64,000 nt of DNA from Astrothelium macrocarpum (taxonomy: Eukaryota; Ascomycota; Dothideomycetes; Trypetheliales; Trypetheliaceae), in the NCBI GenBank assembly GCA_021030915.1, contig JAGEMR010000032.1, forward strand, positions 62,001 through 126,000, in the 5' to 3' direction. The notes below the pieces were generated by a model that was not told where the DNA came from, searched no databases, and saw only the letters and a program-made list of their open reading frames with translations. Every line of letters begins with the position of its first letter. Position 1 is the stretch's first letter. A program made the position numbers and the translations under genes. Of this stretch, positions 55,200-64,000 are shown one piece after another.

Positions 55200-56721
55200 C
55201 TTTGTGATCATATAGGATCCTGCGGACAATTCCCTCATAATTTCTCAGCGGAGACGCAGTCGCTGGACAAGCCCTGTCCATGGTGACTCATAAGTGTTCT
55301 ATCTGGTCCACAAGGCGGATTTAAAGTCAATATTGGCACTATACCCGGTACCTTTCCATATTGACCAATTCCTATCCAGTCTGTACGGCAGACAACGCTT
55401 TGATCTGCGCTAGTAATCCCAAAACCCTGAAAGGAGGTTTTACTGCTCCACCACGACAAGGGTTGACAGAAATAGCCCGCGCCCCACCCCGGGAAAGACG
55501 AAACGATATTATGAGCCAATCCGTTTCGTGACAGCAAATTCCAGCTATACGCAGCCGTTTGTAGCTATGTACGGCATTTCGTAGCAATTTGCGGAAGATT
55601 TTTCTTGCGTGGGTGTGTCATTGATCGCAGCAATTTCACCACGGTGCGTAATCCTATGATTTCCCAATTAGGAAATAGATCAGCGCCCAAGGGGAACATC
55701 TCAGTGTTTCCCCACGGCATCTTAGATAGACTTGTTCAATTCAATGGTGAAAGTTGATAATATTCTTGGCCTACTGTTCTTGTTTTATTGGAAGTTTCGT
55801 TTGTACGGCTAAGCTGATACGGCAAGATAGCATGATGCAAGAAAAAAAGCCCTTTGGGTTTCGTGGAAAGCAGTGCGCCCCTATAGTCAATGATAATCTA
55901 TCAGAGCCATCAAATTTGTTCCAATGTATTTAAATCTTACTATTGCTTGAGACAATCGGGCGTAGAATTGCTTCCAAGAGTCATAAGGATTCCTTTTTTA
56001 AGAATATATATGCATGTGCATTCACATGCCAATACGGAGGATTAGGGGACTATTGGAGGGAAGGGAGACAAGCGGAGTACATAGTTCAGTCTGGGGGCAC
56101 AGCAATTTTAGCCTCAGCGGAGCAGATTATACAGGATTACCTAACTTGACCTATTGGAAGCCCCACAAGCCTGACGCCTGCAGAAGGCAGGAAACGCGCC
56201 CGGCACGTGAGCGCGTCCACGTACGAGTACGCAGTCATACTCTCTCTAATATTCATAATTTATTATGCATAAACTAAAAAAATATTAGGGTTAGAATCAG
56301 GGCTGCTTATTTCATCTAGATAAATTCATAATTCGTTCATAAATATTCATATTCACATTTATGCAATTCATTAGATTCATAAGACGCGTGTTTGCTTCCA
56401 TCAATCAAGTCAGAATGATTGCATCTTTTAAATTGCGGTTAGCTTGACTTGATAGCATTAGCAATACATTGTCTAAAAGGCGATGGTATACAATATCTTC
56501 ACAGGTAATCTGTTTGTTTTTTTTGGGTAACGCTCTGATCGCGCGACAGAAACAAACTCCAAATCCAGACACTCAACTGCTTCTACGCAGAGCGCTGCTG
56601 GCCTTCATCAAATAAACAAAATAAAGCATCTTGATGCTAGAAACCTTCTCTTATAACGCAATATCTATAAATCCTGTTCCGATGACTGAATAACGCCGTG
56701 CTCTCATGCAATATGGCAACC
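55200..56721. other. intergenic
   Basis: 1.5 kb between the kinase gene and the 3' end of the RTA1-like gene. AT-rich patch at 56.24-56.40 kb with repeated TTCATAA/TTCATA words. No gene called. Confidence 0.45.
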
Positions 56722-57887
56722 TCAAACACGGTCAACGCCATCATAACTTGTATCGCCATAATACCTCGCTGTCTGTGCAACCGGAACAGGGCTCAATGAC
56801 CTCTCGTAGTTGCTACCCACAGGCTTGTACTCAGGCGCATGACCCGGTACAGGGAGGAGTCCGTGGTCGTTCGTGCCAAACTCGCCTTTCTTCATCAAGC
56901 GGCTAATCTCCTTCCGCTCGCGCCTGCTGGGGAAGTCGGACTCCTTACCCGGCATGAGACGGCCTGGATGGAAGACGAGGTACAGGATCAAAGCGATGAG
57001 CATTGGCGTAGAGTCAAACACATACATGTAGACCTCATGATTCGGGATGGTAGAATGGAGGCCAGACGAATATTCGATGAGGCGGAAGACGATACGAATA
57101 GTGATGAGTATGAGGACGGTGTATGTTACATAGAGAAGCTGGAAAGCAGCACGGCGGCGAGGTGTCGGAGGCTGTCGGTTTAATTGACGGTGGAACTGGA
57201 TGGTAACGAATGTGAAACCGAGGATGAAGAGCTCTTGAAGGCCAATCTGGACGAAGACGAACTGTCAGTGATCGAATTCTCGTAGACAGGGGAATGTAGC
57301 GATAGCTGGCAACTTACACCACCCATATAAATATGCAGACCAAGAAGCACGGTTTTTGTATTATTATCGCCGTTGCTGCTGCTTGAACCGCTGGCAATAG
57401 CTGCACCACCAAGCTGCACAAGGAATGCTGTGATGTCAAGCAATACAAATAAGAGGCCGAAACGCCACGCCTTTACCCTACAAAGACGCTTGTCGGGAAT
57501 AAAGTTCCAGACCTTTTCATGTTAGAACGCGCAGTCATTGGGGATTCGCTCTCGTCAACATACCATGCGACCCATGCACATGTACACAAATGCATTGATC
57601 CATAACGGTCCAGTAAGGATTAGAATGAACCACGCCGAGTAGGGATTTTGTTCCCAAGGATTGAGGATGGAGATAGCCCGAAAGACAAAAGCAGCAGTTT
57701 GCCATGCAGCTGCAATGATGATAACGAGAGAATAGACTTTGCGATATATGACTGCTTCAGCTATGTGCCCAATTGTCACGAGGCCAAATAAGACGATATA
57801 GAAGTAGTCCGCGGCAATTGAGGGACAGAAGGACCACGGTCCATTTTGCTGATAGTTGGGGTCGTTAAGCCAAGAGCACTGTGTCAT
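56722..57887 (-). CDS. RTA1-family membrane protein
   Basis: Three exons (57564-57887, 57318-57512, 56722-57261) with introns of 51 and 56 nt encode 352 residues. Seven hydrophobic segments are visible, from DYFYIVLFGLVTIGHIAEAV to the last near MLIALILYLVFHP. Family marks include the segment GPLWINAFVYMCMGRMV and FVLLDITAFLVQLGGAAIAS. The C-terminus is cytosolic and basic, then Pro/Tyr-rich. RTA1-type proteins (Rta1, Rsb1) protect against aminocholesterol, azoles or toxic long-chain bases by lipid translocation or signalling. Exact ligand unknown. Confidence 0.9.
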
Positions 57888-58898
57888 GATTGGAGCAGCT
57901 TAGAGAGAAAAGATTTGGAGGATTGTGAACAGAAATGAAACGTTAGTGGAACGATAGGGAAAGCAAGAGATGAAAGGTCGACGAGCGAAAAAATGATACG
58001 GGATTCGTCAACTGTGAGGAACTGTGGATTCTGAGGATGATATGGTGATGACATTCCTTTCACAGTCGAGGCAGAGTTCTTATATCTTGTCTTATTGTTG
58101 CATCGAGTCATTTAACTCAACAAGTCCATAGAAAACAAACATCTCTACGTATGATCCTCCGTGGCTTGGTCAGCAATAGCCAGCGCCGTGCAGGTCAGTC
58201 ATTTCGTGAGCCCTAAAGGCGTACGGTTAAGCATTCTGGCAGTGCTCTCTGAAACCAGCGAGCTCGCATATCATTTGGACGGAAAGGACTGAACGAGGTG
58301 CGAGGGTATCTCGCTTTGAACCGAACGGCCGTTTCTCTATAACGGCTAGCGTGTACGGTATACGAGATTTCCATGCAACAGCCGCGACGATTGCGTATGT
58401 AATTAGAGGGCTGAGACAACAAAAGCCCATGTTGCCCATGTTGATGTTGAGTGGGGGGCAGTTGAAAGCGAAGGCTGAGGTCCCTCAGGGGAAATGGGGC
58501 TGAGGAACCACGAATCCCCTGCTTTGGGTTAGTGGATGCGACGAATGCATTAGCCATGTTTCTCAACCAATCACGATCGCCCGCTCGTTCATTCCATCGG
58601 TGAGCTTGATTATTAGGGCAATTCGACCTACTCCATCCTCGTCTCTCCTATGTACTCTTGATGTCTTGGACCTGCAGGCCGCGTTACTGCGACTCTCAAA
58701 GCTGGATGGGCTTTGGTGAACTCAGCCTCAATGAAAATGACTCAATGCAAGATGGGATAGAATATTTGGTCTTCATCGGCAGTCTGAGTTTTGGTTATTG
58801 TAAGAAGGAGAAGAAGCTTTTCAGTTTCCCTGATGGACCATTTCTCTTAGTATTTACATATTCCATATCTCCTTTTATGTCTACCTACTCTATTCGGT
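57888..58898. other. intergenic, divergent promoters
   Basis: About 1 kb between the RTA1-like gene (minus) and the Zn2Cys6 gene (plus), so both promoters are here. Possible co-regulation is inference. Small open frames unsupported. Confidence 0.45.
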
Positions 58899-60967
58899 AT
58901 GGAGAAAGATAGTCGAAAAACATCCGCACCTCGAAACCGCATCAAGGCTTTTGCTCCAAAGACTAAGACCGGCTGCATCACTTGCAGGTATGGGTGCTCT
59001 TCATTGGCGCTTCGTTCCCATTTCATGACTCCCCTTCCGACATCCATCATGTGCTCGACATATGTGCGGAACGAGTGGACCGTTCGTTTGCTCCATCGAA
59101 AAAGACGCGGTCAGTTCCGCATTTCCCTGTTAAGCGCCAAAATGCGTTACATTCTATTGGCTCATCGTGTCGTTTTGCAGATACATTTCTTCTTAAAAAT
59201 GTATACGTATAAACATGTCTTTATTTACGCAGTTTTGTCTTTTATCTCTATTACATGGGACTTGCTTTCAGCATGCAGAGCAGAACATCGTACTTGCAAT
59301 TTCTCCAGGACCAATTCATAACCTTGACCACGACTGACGATTATAATAGAATTCGAAGGATCAAGTGCGATGAAGCAAAGCCCAACTGCTATAAATGCGA
59401 AAGCACGGGTCGAAAGTGCGATGGTTACGTAGATGTTTCGCAACAAAAATCTCGTGCGGAAAAGTCTTTTCGATTCGCAAGTGGAGATACGAGTCCTGAG
59501 CCACGATCTCAAACGCCATCATTTCTTACACTGGCTAAACCAAGCTCCGAGAAAAGTCTTATGAGCCTGGAGGAGACTCGGAGTTTTGAGTATTTTCAGA
59601 TCAGAACTATTCCTCAGCTCTCTGGTTATTTCAAAACTCCTTTCTGGTCGCATTATGTCCTTCAAACAGCTATTAATGAACCTTCTATCCGTCATGCAAT
59701 CATCGCTCTAGGATCGTTGCATGAACGCTTTGAGGCTGGTGACCAAACTATCTTAAGGTCGAATTTGGATAGACTCGAAGGCGGTTTCGCTCTGCAACAG
59801 TACATTCAAGCAATTGGGAAATTGATTGACCCCTTATCCCAACAGAGCCAGCAATCTTTAGACATTGCTCTAACTGCTTGCGTACTTTTTACCTGTTTCG
59901 AGGTATCCGCGATCATCTCATTTACAGACTTTCTACTAACCGTCTCACAGACGCTTCGAGGCCACCATGGTTCAGCACTTAGCCATGTATCCAACGGCGT
60001 CAAGATGCTACGTGAAAAGCTACACCAGAAAGAACTGGTATCCTTAGCACATAGTCCCTTGACCGTATCCAACACGCCTTACGTGCCTTATGATACTCTC
60101 CAGGTCTTATTTGCTCGCTTGGATTCTCAAAGCCTTCAACTGGGTGGCGGAAATGGCCCGACATTCTTCCACGCCATTGAAGGAATCGAGCCTGGTTTCG
60201 ATGCAAGAATCCCCTTGAAATTCTCGACGCTGCAAGAAGCTCGCAATTCACTGGACTATCTGGAGCACAACGTGAACTGGTATCTCTATACATTGGATGA
60301 TAATGTCTTTGTTGGCAAGCCGCTTGAAGGACAAGCCGACGCCGAGCGTCGCAGAATAATGCAGAGGATGGAATCCTGGCTAATTGCCCTTGAGAGCTTT
60401 ATTAAGGATTCAAGCACACTCACGGCCATGGATGTTCATGCCATAAACTCACTTCGAGTACGGTATTTGACAGGCATCAATCAGATCTCGGCAACGGACT
60501 TGAGCAATGAAATGGGTTGGGATGAATTCACTGAGAATTATTCTCAGATTGTGGATCTAGCTTCAGTAATCATCGAAGAATCCATTGGTTTCTACACTCT
60601 GAACGGGAAGGCCAGTCGAACATTTTCATTGGACAACGGATGCACTGCTCCCCTCTTTCACGTTGCAAGACTCTGCCGAGATCCTGTTATCAGGAGGAAA
60701 GCGATCATGGCTCTACAATACACCCACAGACAGGAAGGCATGTGGGATGGACGTCTCGCGGCGAGAGTAGCTGAACGGCTCGTTCAGCTTGAGGAAGCAG
60801 GACTACCGCAAGTGACATGCTGTGCAGATGTTCCACGAGATGCGAGAATCGCGGAACTGAGTATAGATTGGGATTTGCAAGAGAGGAGAGCCGTAATCAC
60901 TTATTCCAAAAGGTACAGGCTAGTCGAGAATCCCGATAGTTTGATGCGGGAGGTACACTCTTGGTGA
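58899..60967 (+). CDS. Zn2Cys6 fungal transcription factor
   Basis: Exons 58899-58987, 59350-59902 and 59951-60967 encode 552 residues; introns are 362 and 48 nt. Splicing joins GCITCR to IRRIKCDEAKPNCYKCESTG and gives a full C-x2-C-x6-C-x5-C-x2-C-x6-C zinc cluster (residues about 26-53). The first exon is basic (PRNRIKAFAPKTK). The remainder fits the fungal-specific middle region (FKTPFWSHYVLQTAINEPSIRHAIIALGSLHE). It faces the RTA1-like gene across a shared promoter region and might regulate it. The first intron is much longer than others in the window, but it lies within the zinc cluster where many family genes have an intron. Confidence 0.9.
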
Positions 60968-61636
60968 TGCATTAATGAAACACTCTACTTCCCTAATGCA
61001 CGCCCTGAAGATGAGGCTTGTAAGCTTTCTCATCTTCGGAGTAATTTCGAAATAGACTTTATGTAATTCAAGACAACAAAGATAGACGGCAAACTCATCA
61101 CTATTTAATCGAACGACAATCGCAACATCCACGAATTGAAGAGCAGCTCAGCTATAAAACAACCGGCGGAAGCCTATTGGGCAATTCGTTCAAGCTGACT
61201 GCCGATGCTAGCGGTAGTGCTGACTTTTCACTGACTTTCCACGCGCTCCGACCAGGATCGCAAACCTTCCCGAATTTAGCTTGATTTAAGAAGCATCAAA
61301 GCCTTTCCGCCAATCTGGTAAATGCTAAGTGTAGGGCGAAAGGATGCAATCAAGACGCGTAGATCTCGTAACACGATGGACGTGCTCTCGAACATCTCAT
61401 GCTCAGCCTGGAGCCACCAAAGCTTTTGAGGCTTGGAAAACTAACCTTGGACGAATTAGGATAGCAATCCCATCTAGTTTGTAACTTTCCTACGAAGTCA
61501 GTACTTCATTTCACACTGCCCTTTTCTGCTCCAAGTTTCTTGTCAGCTGGACTTGCATTGAGCGTGCAATGAGACTGATGTTTCATCCTTCAATTCGTGC
61601 CTCTTAAACAACACAATCCTCCACCTCCCTAGCACA
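60968..61636. other. intergenic
   Basis: 670 bp between two + strand genes; nothing recognisable. Confidence 0.5.
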
Positions 61637-62504
61637 ATGGCAGACGCCCCCGAACCCGCCTACTCAGCAGACGAACGTTTCCCCAAGTACCCAGTCATCC
61701 CTGCCGAAGAAGAAGAAGAACAATACAGCACACCCATGTCTAAACACCCCAGACCCGCCTACGTCTCCGAGAAATCCCCTGCCCCTACTCCACCACCACC
61801 TCCCCCATCATCACCACCCGAACGCCTCCCATCCCTTGGTACCGTCTCACCTTGGAACGCAGTTTCACCTCCACAATATGCCGTCGACACACCTGCCACC
61901 CCAACGGCTCCAGCATCTCCCGTCGCGTCCTACCCCGTTTTCATGGCCAGCGATAGACAAGACACACTGCGCAGTCTTGAGGCGCCACGGTTGGTGCAGG
62001 GCGTGGAGGACGGGAGGTGGCGCGTCGGACTGTGCGATTGCAGCGCAGAGGGGAACGGCGGGCTCTGGTCCGACGCGTTGGGGTGTCCGTGTATGATGGC
62101 GGGGAGGACGCATGCGAGGATGAAGGGGGAGAGGATGGGGTACTGGAGTGGTCATGTGAGTCAGCTTGGCTTTACTCTGTCTTTGAGGAGCTTTGATTTA
62201 GTCCTTGTGCTTGGAAGGACTTGCTTGCTGATGTGATGATTGATAGTGTTTTGCGTGTGCGTTCCTGGCGTTAATCATATGTGGCCAATGGGTCCCGATG
62301 ACAATAGGGAGGAGGGATATAAGACAGAAATATGGAATCGATGGAAGCGGGTGTGGGGATTGTATGGTGGTAACATTTTGTCCGTGTTGTGCTTTGGTAC
62401 AAGAGGAGAAGGAGGTGTGTTTGAGAGAGCAAGAGATCGAGAACTCGAGAGAGCAATATGGAAGACAAGAGTCGGGAATGGTATATATGCCAAGAGGAAA
62501 GTAA
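61637..62504 (+). CDS. PLAC8-family cysteine-rich protein
   Basis: Two exons (61637-62155, 62247-62504) with a 91-nt intron give 258 residues. Residues 1-125 are disordered and Pro-rich (TPPPPPPSSPPE). The PLAC8 domain follows: WRVGLCDC, ALGCPCMMAGRTHARMKG, a hydrophobic CFACVFLALIICGQW, then RRDIRQKYGIDGSGCGDCMV and TFCPCCALVQEEKEV. Fungal members resemble plant PCR/FW2.2 proteins and are linked to cell size or heavy-metal handling at membranes. The gene also shows the C-rich then G-rich pattern, flipping near 61.98 kb. Confidence 0.88.
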
Positions 62505-62744
62505 ATGGACCCGGCATGCGAATATTCGAAGGAATTTGACCAAACACACTGTGTTGTCTTTTCATCTTTCCAGAGTCTTGGTCAGAAATCGAAACTGGTA
62601 ACTCCATATTAATTTGATATCAGGATATAATCCCAGGAACAGTCAAAGATCAAACCATCAGGAATATTCCGTACGGCATATCTGACCCGCCCATTTCGAT
62701 CCCTCCAGACACCAGATAACACCCACTTATGCTCCACTATACCC

Positions 62745-63828
62745 TCATCCCTTCGTCCCCTCAACCTTTCCTTTCCCCCTCTTCCCCCTCCACTCCTCCT
62801 TCACCCCCCTCACCGACCCTCTCACCCTCCTCCTCGCCTCATCTCTCTCCACGCCCTCCCCCAACAGCCCATCATACCCCGTATACATATGCCTCACATG
62901 CGCCTCGACCGCCAAACTCGCCTTCCTCTCCGCCGACAGCGTCCCCGTCCTCCCAACCCGCCCACTACCCTTCGCAAACGCGCGCCTCAGCACCGCCTCG
63001 ACGTCCCTGGTCGGCATGGCGGCATATCGCGCCGCGAGCGCCGAGCGCGCCGCGCGCAGGTCCGACGCGTCTTTGCGGTCGCGCAGGGCGGCGCGCGCGG
63101 ACGCGGTGGAGGCGGAGAGGGCGAGGACGGCGGCGTGGGTGGCGCGGGGGACGTAGAGGCCGAGGCGGACGTTGGTGGTGGGGTCCTGTTTGGGGGAAAA
63201 GGGTGGTTAGTGTGTGGGTTGGGAGGGATGAGGTGGAGGGGGGGGACGGTACATGGACGATTTGTGCGGGAATGCCGTTCTCGGCGGACATGGTGGTGCA
63301 TTTGCGCGTGATGAAGACGTCGCCTTTGGGCACGAAGACGAAGCCTGGAGGTGGATGGGCTGGGTCTTTGATGGCTGGTCGCTTCTTGACGGTCGTTTGC
63401 TTGCTGATGCGGCTTTTTGCGTTGTGCCCTCGTAGTATGAGACTGGACTTTCGAGCGGTGTTGGCTTTGGGGTCATGCTCCCTTTGCGCGCGGTTCCCTT
63501 GCTCGTGGGCATCAATCTTCAGTGTTGGGTGAACAGTATGGTTTCTTGAAGAATTATTCCCGTTGTTTCCGACTCCCTTGCGCTGGTTGTGCCATGGTTT
63601 TGAGGCCTTCTTCTGGGTTTGATGATGGTTGGCACTGTTGCGTCGATGGTACTTTCTGGACATATTGATAGTCTTGAGACGATGATGATTTCTTGCTCTC
63701 ACACCTTCCAAACCTCGGCTTCTCTTGAGGCTAGTTGGTCTTCGTCGGCCATATATGTTTGTGTAATAGCTCTCAGGGACGAATACTGAAGCATCTCTCA
63801 ACTGTCCGTTGGGAATGCAGATAGACAA
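62745..63828 (-). CDS. DUF2293-domain protein
   Basis: Two exons (63253-63828, 62745-63185) around a 67-nt intron give 338 residues. The N-terminal half is basic and rich in Asn/His/Lys/Arg. FVFVPKGDVFITRKC near 170 and, after the intron, LGLYVPRATHAAV and the C-terminal AMPTRDVEAVLRRAFAKGSG...HVRHMYTGYD...ARRRVRGSVRGVKEEW match the DUF2293 pattern by eye. The donor is GTACCG, weaker than usual but in phase. The start is uncertain: a further ATG (MSRKYHRRN) lies 55 codons in, and an upstream exon cannot be excluded. Function unknown; basic character suggests nucleic-acid binding (inference). Confidence 0.75.
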
Positions 63829-64000
63829 AGGGAGCAGACAAAGGATTTTGCCAATTCGTCATGATGGATGCGGAATAGGATCGATGGTGCCGATGGGGCT
63901 TTGTGCGGTGCTCTTGACGATTCAACTTCCTGCTGCACCCATTGTAAAAGAGAAAATGCGGCGTGGAAAGGAACGGAGGTCACGGGCCAGATGCTTTATC
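63829..64000. other. window end, upstream of DUF2293 gene
   Basis: 172 bp with a minus-strand open frame that overlaps the DUF2293 start in another frame. No call. Confidence 0.4.

Overview
The window is nuclear DNA of a filamentous ascomycete (Pezizomycotina). Evidence: short spliceosomal introns of about 50-100 nt, fungal-only families (HET domain, WOPR regulator, RTA1, Zn2Cys6 factor, STAND/NLR protein with an N-terminal Goodbye-like region), and pogo-type transposons degraded by C-to-T/G-to-A transitions as in repeat-induced point mutation (RIP). A leotiomycete is my guess from general look only. || Layout. 0-38 kb is mostly housekeeping DNA: the 3' end of an unknown gene, a thioredoxin-fold protein without active-site cysteines, a secreted protein, RAD16 (nucleotide excision repair), MTO1 (mitochondrial tRNA modification), a Baeyer-Villiger-type monooxygenase, CRD1 (cardiolipin synthase), a WOPR-family master regulator in unusually large non-coding flanks (about 4.0 kb and 4.9 kb), a Gfo/Idh/MocA oxidoreductase, a POS5-type mitochondrial NAD(H) kinase with a polyglutamine insert, a PSI1/CST26-like lysophospholipid acyltransferase, a GPI-anchored-type surface protein and a DHA1-type MFS exporter. 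|| 34.7-52 kb is an accessory, repeat-rich region: MITE-like inverted-repeat elements, a HET-domain gene, a nearly intact pogo transposon with perfect 42-nt terminal repeats, a broken Goodbye-NTPase-TPR (NLR-like) gene with two frameshifts and an altered P-loop, and a strongly AT-rich remnant of a second pogo copy with a different pogo-type element nested inside it. A kinase-ankyrin gene follows at 53-55 kb. HET, NLR and kinase-ankyrin genes side by side look like an allorecognition or innate-immunity neighbourhood, one member of which is dead. || 56-64 kb returns to ordinary genes: an RTA1-family membrane protein, a Zn2Cys6 transcription factor, a PLAC8 cysteine-rich protein and a DUF2293 protein. 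|| The most unusual signal is compositional. At about ten places, nearly all inside genes, the + strand goes from C-rich to G-rich across a local GC peak, always in that order whatever the gene's orientation. I saw none in the transposon/HET/NLR block. Transcription or codon choice cannot explain this; fixed meiotic double-strand-break hotspots or replication origins could.
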